From NCBI GenBank assembly GCA_947625615.1, contig CANQPB010000004.1, forward strand, positions 37,951-101,950: a DNA stretch of 64,000 bases, given 5' to 3'. A program made the position numbers and the translations under genes. Below are positions 1 through 7,575 of this stretch, piece by piece; within the stretch, counting starts at the first letter, position 1, and the number at the start of each line of letters is the position of its first letter. Origin of the DNA: an uncultured Clostridia bacterium. Lineage in GTDB: Bacteria > Bacillota > Clostridia > Oscillospirales > Ruminococcaceae. The notes beneath the pieces are model-generated. The model made no database searches. It was not told where the DNA came from and worked only from the letters and a program-made list of their open reading frames with translations.

Positions 1-1
1 C

Positions 2-2320
2 TATATGATTAGAGGGCAGGACGGAAATGTTCCTGTATCAACTCTTACTGCGTCGGCTTACCGAACAAGCGGAGACAGCTCCGCAAGAATGGCTGTCCAA
101 TCTACATTTTATCTTTATTATTCGACAGACGGGAAGATATATACAAGACAAAGCGTTTCTTCGGGCGGCATTACGACTTGGACTCCTAACTTGAGTTTCC
201 TTAATCAGTCAGCCTATTTGAATGTAACTCACTTAAAAATCTCTGCCTCAGAAACAAATAAAGAGGATGACATTTTTGATTACCAGTGTATACCGATAGT
301 CAAAGACGGCGTAGACGGAAAAAGTAATCTGACTATGGTTCTGTCTAATGAATACGAGGGGATACCTGTTAAGAGTGACGGTTCATTCTTTAATACTCCA
401 AATGTCAGAACGAAAGTGTCTGTAGCTTATGGTCTGACCGACGTGACTGCCGACGCTGGCTGTGAATACAGCGCAGTTAAGAGTGGTGTAGTTGGCGATT
501 GGAGTACGACTTCGGGTAGAGAATATGTCATTACAGGTTTAACTGCGGATACTGGATATGTAGATATTACGGCAACCTATCTCGGTGCGTCGGTTACTCG
601 CAGATTCAGTGTGTCGAAAGTTAAATACGGCAAGGACGGCGACGTAGGTGTAAACGGATCTACTTATCGAATTGAAGTATCGGCTGGTGCTATCAAGAGA
701 GATAAGGCAGGAACAATCTCACCGCAAACAGTTAATGTTAAAACTTACAGAACAGATGGAGCAAGCGCGGTACAAAACCCGATCAACGCTTATGTGTTTG
801 TTTATACTTCAACCGACGGGGTCGCTTTTACAAAAACGGCATATAGCCCCACGGCTCAGTCAAGCAGAACAATAAATGTCAGCAGCTACATTACGTCCAC
901 TACCGTTGCGTTGCAATTCAAGGCTTCGCTGACAAACAGTGACAGCGCGGCATTTGACGTGCAAACCCTGCCTATCATGGTGGACGGTAAAGACGGCGTA
1001 GACGGAAAAAGTAATCTGACTATGGTTCTGTCTAATGAATACGAGGGGATACCTGTTAGTGCGGTTGACAATTCCGCAGTGAAGTGCAATGTATCTACAA
1101 AGGTTACTGTTCTTCTGGGAACTCAGGAACTCTCTGTTAGCGATATATCTCTCAAGGCAGTACCAAGTAATGTTAAAGGACAGTTAAGCGGTCTCACATA
1201 TACAGTTACTGAAATATCTGCACCTGAGGGATATGTGGATATTACGGCAACGTATCAAGGTAATTCAATCACAAAGAGATTCAGCTTGACAAAAATAAAG
1301 CATGGTATAGACGGCGTAGATGGCAGAACTTACTTTGTCGAGACCGGTGTTGACGTATTAAAGCACGTTGACGGCAATCAGCCGGTTATGCCTGAAGTTT
1401 TTACAGTATCTTCATATTATAGGGACGGCGGAACGCCTGATAAAATCCCTTATCCTGCATACTTCTCCGTGACTTGTAGTCAGGACGGGACTACATTTGA
1501 TACGGTTCTTTATGAATCTACGAGCAAGGAAAGCTCGAAGGATGTTTCGCTGTCTATGTTGGACGTGGGGCTTGACGCTGCAATCAAGCTGCTGACTGCT
1601 ATTGCGGTCAGGGTTATTGTATCAGATAAGGCCAAACCGCAAGGTCTTGAAGATGCGCTTGACGTTAAAACTATACCCTTGCTGACTGACGGTAAAGATG
1701 GTAAGGACGTTACCGACCTAACCCCTGAAGAGGTATTCAATGCCCTAACCGATCACGGTAGGATTCAGGGCATTAAAATGGAGGGTGACTCTTTATATAT
1801 CAATGCCACTTATATCAATTCGGGAACGCTAACGGGTGACTTGATTAGGGGCGGAACTATAGACGGTGTTATATTCACAAGTACCGTGAACGGTTATATG
1901 AACTGGACTTTAAATCAAGTTAATCCTATTGGCGAATCTTATATAATGGGTTTGAATTTATCAGCTGGAGCAATCAATGGATACACGTATTCTAACGATG
2001 AGCCGTTTTTGACATATGGATACAGCACAAATAACCAATCAAGTATTCGATTTAATTTCCCGTTCTCTGAAAGTGGCGTGCGCAATTATTATGCATTTGG
2101 ATTAGAGAGCAATAATGCAATCTGCTTAAAGGCACCCACGCTCTATATCTGGAATAGAGACGAAGAGACCAGTAGCGGAACGGTGTCGAGGTTTGATATG
2201 GGTATGACTGGCAGCGTGAATATAGTTACAAATGAAATAGTATATATCGGTGGCCTTCCCCAGCAACGTGTTATTACGCTTGTTTTTAATAAGGGGATTA
2301 TGGTCGCGGCATTAGGATGA
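2..2320 (+). CDS. Phage tail fibre / minor structural protein (5' end cut off)
   Basis: The reading frame is already open at the window edge, so the N-terminus is missing; 772 codons are visible. The protein is built from repeated beta-rich modules separated by collagen-like GxDG knots (for example DGVDGKSN, DGKDGKD). Two modules start with the same segment KDGVDGKSNLTMVL followed by SNEYEGIPV. After about residue 575 it changes to a tail-associated C-terminal domain with INSGTLTGDLIRGGTIDG, a layout typical of Gram-positive phage minor tail and fibre proteins. It is probably a host-contacting fibre or the C-terminal part of a tail-endopeptidase-type protein. The exact role is inferred from this layout and from the baseplate and DGR genes downstream. 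Confidence 0.75.
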   Translation, partial: YMIRGQDGNVPVSTLTASAYRTSGDSSARMAVQSTFYLYYSTDGKIYTRQSVSSGGITTWTPNLSFLNQSAYLNVTHLKISASETNKEDDIFDYQCIPIVKDGVDGKSNLTMVLSNEYEGIPVKSDGSFFNTPNVRTKVSVAYGLTDVTADAGCEYSAVKSGVVGDWSTTSGREYVITGLTADTGYVDITATYLGASVTRRFSVSKVKYGKDGDVGVNGSTYRIEVSAGAIKRDKAGTISPQTVNVKTYRTDGASAVQNPINAYVFVYTSTDGVAFTKTAYSPTAQSSRTINVSSYITSTTVALQFKASLTNSDSAAFDVQTLPIMVDGKDGVDGKSNLTMVLSNEYEGIPVSAVDNSAVKCNVSTKVTVLLGTQELSVSDISLKAVPSNVKGQLSGLTYTVTEISAPEGYVDITATYQGNSITKRFSLTKIKHGIDGVDGRTYFVETGVDVLKHVDGNQPVMPEVFTVSSYYRDGGTPDKIPYPAYFSVTCSQDGTTFDTVLYESTSKESSKDVSLSMLDVGLDAAIKLLTAIAVRVIVSDKAKPQGLEDALDVKTIPLLTDGKDGKDVTDLTPEEVFNALTDHGRIQGIKMEGDSLYINATYINSGTLTGDLIRGGTIDGVIFTSTVNGYMNWTLNQVNPIGESYIMGLNLSAGAINGYTYSNDEPFLTYGYSTNNQSSIRFNFPFSESGVRNYYAFGLESNNAICLKAPTLYIWNRDEETSSGTVSRFDMGMTGSVNIVTNEIVYIGGLPQQRVITLVFNKGIMVAALG
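302..371 (+). repeat. 70-bp exact direct repeat, copy 1 (tail fibre)
   Basis: This stretch is identical to 989-1058. The offset is 687 bp, exactly 229 codons, so the two copies encode the same peptide at the start of two successive fibre modules. Identity at the DNA level, including third codon positions, points to recent duplication or gene conversion between modules. Confidence 0.95.
989..1058 (+). repeat. 70-bp exact direct repeat, copy 2 (tail fibre)
   Basis: Second copy of the 302-371 repeat, in frame in the same gene. Sequence just outside the repeat diverges at once on the right (position 1059), while the modules downstream remain similar only at protein level. Confidence 0.95.
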
Positions 2321-2334
2321 CAAGGAGCAAACAA

Positions 2335-2559
2335 ATGACTGCATACAGAGTAGAATATGGAAATGTAGGTTTTTATATTCAGCCAGATATGATTAAAACA
2401 TATTCAGACATGGGATATAGAATCTTTAAGACTGTTGAAGTTGAAATATCTAAAGAAGATATTGATACTGAAATAACAAATATTAACAAGGAAAGAAAAG
2501 CAATGGCAGAGGCTATCATGGCCTCGACAAAAGGAGTTATAAATGAATCAGATAAATAA
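2335..2559 (+). CDS. Small phage protein, unknown function
   Basis: A 74-residue protein if it starts at 2335. That start is preferred because AAGGAG lies about 8 nt upstream; an earlier ATG at 2317 overlaps the stop of the fibre gene but has no good ribosome site. The sequence begins MTAYRVEYGNVGFYIQ and has a charged helical second half. I do not recognise the family. Its position between the tail fibre and baseplate genes, with tight spacing, suggests a small tail-module protein. The next gene overlaps its end. Confidence 0.6.
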   Translation: MTAYRVEYGNVGFYIQPDMIKTYSDMGYRIFKTVEVEISKEDIDTEITNINKERKAMAEAIMASTKGVINESDK

Positions 2560-2821
2560 ATCCGCGTCTCTTATCAGAAATAAACCCGCATCTCTTATCA
2601 GAGATGAATTAGTACACAAAGTTGTTACGGCAATTAACGAATCCAACCTATCTTATTTCGTGCTTGAGTATATCTTTAAGGATTTACTTAATGAGATACA
2701 TAATGGTGCGGTTAAACAAGCTCAGGCAGAACAGGCTGAGTATATGGAATCGGTTAAGGCTCAAGCTGATGCCGAGGCGAAAAAGGCTGAGACCCACGAG
2801 GCAGACGCTTCGGGAAAATAA
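2543..2821 (+). CDS. Small phage protein with charged helical tail
   Basis: 92 residues, overlapping the 3' end of the previous gene by 17 nt, with AAAGGAG before the start. The N-terminus contains a short duplicated element (SASLIRNK / PASLIRDE), and the C-terminal third is an Ala/Glu/Lys-rich helix that probably forms a coiled coil. No catalytic motif is visible. It is the last gene before a strong hairpin terminator at 2835-2861. Function unknown; a tail-module accessory role is inferred from context only. Confidence 0.6.
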   Translation: MNQINKSASLIRNKPASLIRDELVHKVVTAINESNLSYFVLEYIFKDLLNEIHNGAVKQAQAEQAEYMESVKAQADAEAKKAETHEADASGK

Positions 2822-2834
2822 TTAAATACAGTTC

Positions 2835-2861
2835 AAATGCGGGGCTCACTACCCCGCATTT
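2835..2861 (+). terminator. Hairpin terminator after tail-fibre genes
   Basis: A perfect 10-bp stem (AAATGCGGGG at 2835-2844 pairing with 2852-2861) with a 7-nt loop. The T-tract is short (the 3' arm ends in T's, then TGAATAAAA), so it could be an intrinsic terminator or an mRNA processing/stability hairpin. Confidence 0.7.
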
Positions 2862-2898
2862 TGAATAAAACGACGATTTTAAAAAGGAGGTATGGCTA

Positions 2899-3747
2899 TT
2901 GAAGGACATTCTTGTTTATAACGCTGCGGGCGATAGGCTGGTCAGAGTGGCGCAATGGGACAGAGATATCTTTGTCACGATTGAAGATCCAGATATTGCT
3001 ACGGCTTATCCCGTTCACTTCTTTAATAAGAACAGTGTGCAAGCACTCGTGGTTACTTCTACATATGAGGGTGGCAAGCTAAAGGCGAAGATACCCGATG
3101 TACTGCTGAGAGAACCTTATACGGTTTGCGGCTATGTTCAGAGAAATGACGGCGATGTAGAACGGCGAAGTGACTTCAGATTTGTTATCGGCGTGGTTCC
3201 TAAACCGCAACCGACAGACTATATTCTGCGTACTGACCCTGACTATATTGAGGTTGAATCGCTTAAGGAAGAGTATAAACAACTTCAGAAGCAAGCCGAC
3301 CAAGCGCTTGCTGAGGCGCAGGCGGCCAATAAAACAGCGTCAAGCCTTTTAGAGGAAACTAAACAAGCGATAAAAGACGCTAACACTGCAAAGAACAACG
3401 CAAACACAGCCGCGAGCGCTGCCAACACCGCAAAAACTCAGGCTGACGCAGCAAGAGACAGAGCCAACACCGCTGCGGAAGGCGCGGAGACTGCTAAAAC
3501 CGAAACCGAAAAGGCTACGGCGGGTGCAAATACTGCCGCAAACAGGGCAACTTCAGCCACTGACGCCGCGAATAAAGCAGCGGCTGACGCAGGACAAGCT
3601 GCGGACGCGGCTAAGGCGCTGACCGATGAGGCAGTTCAGGCGCTTAAAGACGCACAAGCGGTTATCAGCGAAGCAAAAGACATAGCGTTCTTTATTGATG
3701 AAAAAGATTTTGGACTTAATGCAAGGATTTTAAAGGAGGGCTTTTAA
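2899..3747 (+). CDS. Phage baseplate protein, BppU-like, with long coiled coil
   Basis: 282 residues. The start is a TTG at 2899 placed 8 nt after AAAGGAGG; the ATG at 2892 is in another frame. Residues 1-100 form a compact domain of the kind found at the N-terminus of phage baseplate upper proteins (LVYNAAGDRLVRVAQWDRD, then an immunoglobulin-like beta pattern). Residues 115-255 are an Ala/Asn/Thr/Lys-rich heptad region (NTAKNNANTAASAANTA) that should form a long trimeric coiled coil. The gene directly abuts the DGR target gene (stop 3747, next ATG 3748), suggesting the two proteins assemble in the same host-recognition structure. Confidence 0.7.
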   Translation: MKDILVYNAAGDRLVRVAQWDRDIFVTIEDPDIATAYPVHFFNKNSVQALVVTSTYEGGKLKAKIPDVLLREPYTVCGYVQRNDGDVERRSDFRFVIGVVPKPQPTDYILRTDPDYIEVESLKEEYKQLQKQADQALAEAQAANKTASSLLEETKQAIKDANTAKNNANTAASAANTAKTQADAARDRANTAAEGAETAKTETEKATAGANTAANRATSATDAANKAAADAGQAADAAKALTDEAVQALKDAQAVISEAKDIAFFIDEKDFGLNARILKEGF

Positions 3748-5418
3748 ATGGCACAACAGGTAAACTTTCCCCGCGATACGACACTGCACGAGATCGCGGA
3801 CGTTTTGAGAAATAAGTATCAGGAATTTGACGGCACTGCCGCTACTTACTACAAGATTATGAGAGAATGGTTCGTCGCGCAGGGCGTTAACGTTATGACC
3901 CCCGCAGGGCTTACCGAGCTCTGCGACAGGTGGTATTCGATTACCCGTGTTCCGTGGCACGGCTGGGTATCGTTCTCCAAATCAACCGCTGTTTCTACGG
4001 GTACAAAGGGCGGCGACAATGAGCATATGACTTGTGCCGCGTCTACCGATACTGTAGCTGGCAAGGACGATTATGCGGGCAATCCGCTGTTTGCGTGTGT
4101 TGACTGTAACTTTGTGGTTGATCCCGAGACGCTGGAGCCGCAGATTACAGCGATCTCGGGTATTACTGACAACTTCCAGAGATACAGCCCTAATCACTTT
4201 GTGGGCGTTTTACAGATGTCGGCATACTACGCCGTGGTCGATTACGACGATAGGTATGAGGAACATTATTCTTCGACTGAGAACGTTCCTGTTAAGGGTA
4301 TTGCGCCGCTTGACGAAGCAGTGAGACCCAACAGCAATAACGTTCGTCCGTGGGTAGTTCACTCGAAGTATTTCAACCACACCGTAAACAACAAGATGAC
4401 TTCGTATGCGGGCGTTATCCCGACGGCTTGGATATCTCATAACTCCCTGCACACTCTCGGAACTCAAACGGGAACTGGATATAGCGGCGGCACTACTGCT
4501 GACGACGCGTTCCTTAAGATTATGCTTCATATTAAATATGCCTCGCTCACTGGCGACGGAATTATTCAGGGCTGCTGTAACTGCAATAAGCAGTCTGTCG
4601 CTAAGGTTTCCGAAACTAATGTTAAGCGCGTTATTCTCAGCGAGGCTGACGGCGCATACTTCGAGCCCGGTATGGGTGTTCTGATCGGCACTAACGCAAG
4701 CACCGACAGAAACGTAGCCACCACTTATAACATTACAGGTCAGGCTGGCGCTGTTGTTACGAGCGTTGAAAAGGTCAGCATTTCCGATACGAATTACATT
4801 GCCGTTTATGTCAATACCGACGCAGTGTTTGATACCACGGCCGATACTACGTTAATATCTACATTCCATTGGGTAAACGGAAGCACCGACTGTGTTCTTG
4901 GCAATGACGGATCGCCGAAAGACAATACGAGCGGTAAGTATCCTGGCAAGATTCAAGGTATTGAATTTATGCAGGGAGCATATGAGGCATTTGCGGACGT
5001 CATTCTCAAGCTCTATAAAGAAGACGACGGTACATACTGGTATGAGCCTTATGTATGCCGTCAGACTGCTAAGTTTGCTACTTCGATCACTGCCGACTAT
5101 CAGGCAAGCGGCATTAAACTGCCTCAGCCCGCGTCAAGTAACTGGTATTACATCAAACGTATGGGCTACAAGAAAGGCGTTTACTTCCCGATTGATGTCA
5201 CTGGTGCTTCAAGCTCGACATACGTCAGAGACGCTTTCTACCTGTTAGCAGCCACCGAGGGCATCCGAGAGTGGCTTGCCCGTTGCTTCCTGCACATCGG
5301 GGTTGCTCGCGCGGGCGTTGCGGGTGCGGGCAACGGCGGCGACGGTGTCGGGCGCGCGTCCTGGACCATCGTCGGTCGGCTTTCGCCTAACGGCAACAGG
5401 GGTGAATGGGTGGCGTAG
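3748..5418 (+). CDS. DGR-diversified phage receptor-binding protein
   Basis: 556 residues, started by ATG with AAAGGAGG upstream. The C-terminal 150 residues look like a C-type-lectin-fold DGR target domain (QGIEFMQGAYEAF about 395-410, YWYEPYVCRQ about 430). It ends in a variable segment, residues 508-546, encoded by the VR at 5271-5384. Comparison with the TR shows 11 changed residues: 514, 516, 517, 521, 531, 532, 533, 536, 538, 540 and 545. Ten are TR Asn codons and one is a GAT. A final GEWVA follows. The N-terminal 380 residues are not recognised and probably anchor it to the baseplate. The role, adhesin with mutable binding face, is inferred from DGR biology; the VR/TR relation is seen directly. 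Confidence 0.92.
   Translation: MAQQVNFPRDTTLHEIADVLRNKYQEFDGTAATYYKIMREWFVAQGVNVMTPAGLTELCDRWYSITRVPWHGWVSFSKSTAVSTGTKGGDNEHMTCAASTDTVAGKDDYAGNPLFACVDCNFVVDPETLEPQITAISGITDNFQRYSPNHFVGVLQMSAYYAVVDYDDRYEEHYSSTENVPVKGIAPLDEAVRPNSNNVRPWVVHSKYFNHTVNNKMTSYAGVIPTAWISHNSLHTLGTQTGTGYSGGTTADDAFLKIMLHIKYASLTGDGIIQGCCNCNKQSVAKVSETNVKRVILSEADGAYFEPGMGVLIGTNASTDRNVATTYNITGQAGAVVTSVEKVSISDTNYIAVYVNTDAVFDTTADTTLISTFHWVNGSTDCVLGNDGSPKDNTSGKYPGKIQGIEFMQGAYEAFADVILKLYKEDDGTYWYEPYVCRQTAKFATSITADYQASGIKLPQPASSNWYYIKRMGYKKGVYFPIDVTGASSSTYVRDAFYLLAATEGIREWLARCFLHIGVARAGVAGAGNGGDGVGRASWTIVGRLSPNGNRGEWVA
5271..5384 (+). repeat. DGR variable repeat (VR)
   Basis: 114 bp at the 3' end of the target gene, aligned without gaps to the TR at 5567-5680 (offset 296). 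There are 17 differences, all at positions where the TR has A: 6 to G, 6 to C, 5 to T. The other 7 TR adenines are unchanged and there is no substitution at any C, G or T. The first 16 bp (gtggcttgcccgttgc) and a 13-bp tract near the 3' end (catcgtcggtcgg) are identical; the latter fits the place of an initiation-of-mutagenic-homing element. Confidence 0.97.
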
Positions 5419-5424
5419 CCGCCC

Positions 5425-5442
5425 AGAGGGGTCTTCCCCTCT
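5425..5442 (+). other. Hairpin/cruciform downstream of VR
   Basis: A perfect 7-bp stem, AGAGGGG (5425-5431) and CCCCTCT (5436-5442), with loop TCTT, starting 41 bp after the VR and just past the target stop codon. DGR targets often carry a short stem with a 4-nt loop here that forms a cruciform needed for efficient retrohoming. No T-tract follows, so it is not a classical terminator. Confidence 0.75.
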
Positions 5443-5566
5443 AATGACAGAAGTACAGAAAAACAATTTTATTTAAACAACAATGCCGTGGTATACGGCA
5501 CGACTATATCAGTAGGCGCATGACACAACCGTGTGCCTACAAAGGGGTCGTATAATGCGCTTGCCT

Positions 5567-5680
5567 GTGGCTTGCCCGTTGCAACCTGAACAACGGGGTT
5601 GCTAACGCGGGCGTTGCGGGTGCGGGCAACGGCAACAACGATGTCGGGAACGCGAACTGGAACATCGTCGGTCGGAATTC
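5567..5680 (+). repeat. DGR template repeat (TR)
   Basis: 114 bp, non-coding copy of the VR. Read in the frame of the target it encodes 11 Asn codons (AAC or AAT), the codon type from which adenine mutagenesis can reach many amino acids. It contains 24 adenines over the aligned span, 17 of which differ in the VR. Homology ends sharply at both sides: 5566/5270 on the left and 5681/5385 on the right. Confidence 0.97.
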
Positions 5681-5912
5681 TGGAAATGTATTTTCAGCAT
5701 TATACGGCGGTCACTATTTTAAGGGTGACAGATGTGCTTAGGCACATTCCCTCCCTGCGGGGAAAATTGAGCAGAAAAAGCCTTAGGGTTAGTAGGAGGT
5801 CTGCAAGCGTATCTTTTCGCGTTAGATTTGTATGACTGAGCGAAAGCCCTAAACTGTTCCAGAAAGCACTCACAAGTATTGGAACTTTAGGTGAAAAGAA
5901 AGAAAGGTGGCA

Positions 5913-7148
5913 ATGAAACGAGATTGTAAAAGAGTAGATATTGAAAATCCAGATGTGATATTTCCCTGGGTTTGCGATTGTATCTCAAGACACAAGCGGA
6001 AGAAAGATTTTAAAAAGCTGTTATTCCGTGTCGGCAAAATGGACAAGCGCGAGTATTACGAAGCGATAAGGAGCAAGAATATCGAACCCTTTGAGCGAGC
6101 GTCTGTACTCATCGCAAAAGAAGCGGCCAGACGAATTAAGGCAAGGCGGCTGAGACTTCCGTTAGTGAGAATCAGGGATATGGTCGATAAGTCCTCTGGC
6201 AAGAAAAGGCAAATCGGAAAGGAATCTGCTATGCAGCAGATATTCGATTATATTGCCAAGTTTTCCTGCGAGAGCATTTGGCAGCGGAGAATCACTCCGC
6301 AACAGGTATCAAGCATTAAAGGCAAAGGACAAACATTCGGCGTGAATATGATTCAGCGTTGGATTGAGAAAGACAATTCCGCGCTTAGGTGGGCTATGAA
6401 GAATAACCAGCGATACTACCGCAAATGCAAGTATTATGTCAAGCTTGATATCAAGAAATGTTTCCCGTCAATGAGACTGGAAACGTTTATGAAATTCTTC
6501 AGAAGAGACTGCGGCAACCAAGCTATACTTTGGCTATGGGAGCGGCTGTTATCTTCACACCGAGTTCAAGATTATAAAGGATTTATGATCGGCGCGCTGC
6601 CGTCTGAATCTGCGGCACAATATCTTTTGTCGTTTCTGTATCGGTATGCGACAGGACTTCATAAAGAAAGGCGCGGCAAACAAGTCAAACTTATTTCACA
6701 CGCGCTTTATTTTATGGACGACCAAGTATATTTCGGTTCGAACCGCAAGGATTTGAAGATGGCGGTCAGACAGATTATTAAATTCGCTAAGGATGAGCTT
6801 GGTATTGAAATGAAAGAAAATTGGCAGATATGCGATATAGATCAAACACCACTCGATACAATGGCTTATGTCATTCATTCGGACGCGAGTATCACTATCA
6901 GGCCAAGAGTATTTATAAGAGCAAGGAGAACTATCCTTCGATATTTGCGTACTGGCAAAATGCCTATTTTGCGAGCGCGCAGGTTATGCTCTTATAAAGG
7001 TTATTTCTGTCCGAATCCAAGGAAATCACGACGACGACATATCTATCTCAATTTACATACAAGAAAACTTGAGCGAAAGCTGCACTTAGCCGAAGTGTTT
7101 GCTATCGCCGCCAAAGTTGTAAGCAACTATGAAAGGAGCCACAAATGA
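5913..7148 (+). CDS. Reverse transcriptase of the DGR (RT1)
   Basis: 411 residues from the ATG at 5913, preferred because AGAAAGG lies 5 nt upstream; a GTG at 5907 is the alternative. The catalytic aspartate lies in YVKLDIKKCFPS (about residue 179) and the second active-site motif is YFMDDQ (about 269-270). The motif that in most reverse transcriptases reads QGxxxSP is here IGALPSESAAQ; DGR enzymes typically have [I/L/V]GxxxSQ, so this one is divergent. The C-terminus (320-411) is very basic and probably binds RNA. It sits directly after the TR spacer, the expected place for the cognate DGR polymerase. It overlaps the next gene by 4 nt (ATGA). Confidence 0.9.
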   Translation: MKRDCKRVDIENPDVIFPWVCDCISRHKRKKDFKKLLFRVGKMDKREYYEAIRSKNIEPFERASVLIAKEAARRIKARRLRLPLVRIRDMVDKSSGKKRQIGKESAMQQIFDYIAKFSCESIWQRRITPQQVSSIKGKGQTFGVNMIQRWIEKDNSALRWAMKNNQRYYRKCKYYVKLDIKKCFPSMRLETFMKFFRRDCGNQAILWLWERLLSSHRVQDYKGFMIGALPSESAAQYLLSFLYRYATGLHKERRGKQVKLISHALYFMDDQVYFGSNRKDLKMAVRQIIKFAKDELGIEMKENWQICDIDQTPLDTMAYVIHSDASITIRPRVFIRARRTILRYLRTGKMPILRARRLCSYKGYFCPNPRKSRRRHIYLNLHTRKLERKLHLAEVFAIAAKVVSNYERSHK

Positions 7149-7459
7149 AGGTTGAATTTACAAATAAGCCGTTGGCAATTATGTATATGAAGCTTCCTGA
7201 CGGCGGAGCCGATGTTTGGCTCAGAAAAAATATAGAACAAATCAGCGTCGAAAATCCTATGGGCGAACCCTCGGAAATGTATCAGGCAGACGAGGTCTAT
7301 TTCCACACTAACGAATCCGAAGAGTATGTTTCAGAACACTTTGAGGATCTCTTTGAGGGGAATATCTCTGTTCCGCCTATTCCTGAAATTACGCTTGAAG
7401 AGCGTGTTGCTGCTACCGAAGCTGCAATTCTGGAATTTATTATGGGAGGTGCCGAATAA
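7145..7459 (+). CDS. Phage tail-region protein, unknown
   Basis: 104 residues, ATG overlapping the RT1 stop, AAAGGAGC upstream. The sequence is acidic, with a helical end (EERVAATEAAILEFIMGG) of the kind found in small proteins at the end of phage tail operons just before the tiny CD1375-like gene, which also follows here. No enzymatic motif is seen. It is a structural-module gene lying between the two halves of the DGR cassette. Confidence 0.6.
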   Translation: MKVEFTNKPLAIMYMKLPDGGADVWLRKNIEQISVENPMGEPSEMYQADEVYFHTNESEEYVSEHFEDLFEGNISVPPIPEITLEERVAATEAAILEFIMGGAE

Positions 7460-7575
7460 TGGTTAAGTTTTTAGCTTTACAGGTACTTATGGGGAATATC
7501 ACTATTGATGAAGTTCCCGAGAAATGGCGCGAGGCAGTCAAGAAAGAATTGGAGAAAATGAATGCCAACGCCTAA
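7459..7575 (+). CDS. Tiny phage protein, CD1375-like
   Basis: 38 residues, too short for most gene callers. Its ATG overlaps the stop of the preceding gene (TAATG at 7457-7461), with GGGAGG about 10 nt upstream. The sequence MVKFLALQVLMGNITIDEVP, followed by EKWREAVKKELEK, matches the short XkdX/CD1375-type proteins at the end of Clostridial phage tail operons. Translation appears coupled to both neighbours: the Avd-like gene starts inside its 3' end. Confidence 0.7.
   Translation: MVKFLALQVLMGNITIDEVPEKWREAVKKELEKMNANA

Larger units (their letters stand above)
5419..5912 (+). ncRNA. DGR template RNA region (TR plus structured flanks)
   Basis: The 494 bp between the target stop and RT1 hold no credible gene. 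The TR occupies 5567-5680. Upstream are hairpins at 5484-5500 (6-bp stem) and 5512-5540 (GTAGGC/GCCTAC). Downstream are 5732-5747 (6-bp stem, loop TTAG) and a long stem at 5848-5891 (CCTAAA and GTTCCA arms, one 2-nt bulge) ending 21 nt before the RT1 start. In DGRs the TR RNA with its 3' spacer is the template and primer-bearing structure for mutagenic cDNA synthesis. RNA ends are not visible from sequence. Confidence 0.85.

Noticed and set aside
3365..3600. Ala/Asn/Thr repeats in the baseplate gene as a DNA-level satellite
   Set aside because: The periodicity is explained by a coiled-coil protein; no long exact DNA repeat is present.
5599..5835. 78-codon frame across the TR and its spacer
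   Set aside because: It only arises because the TR is a non-coding copy of the target's 3' end; no ribosome site, and it runs through the structured spacer.
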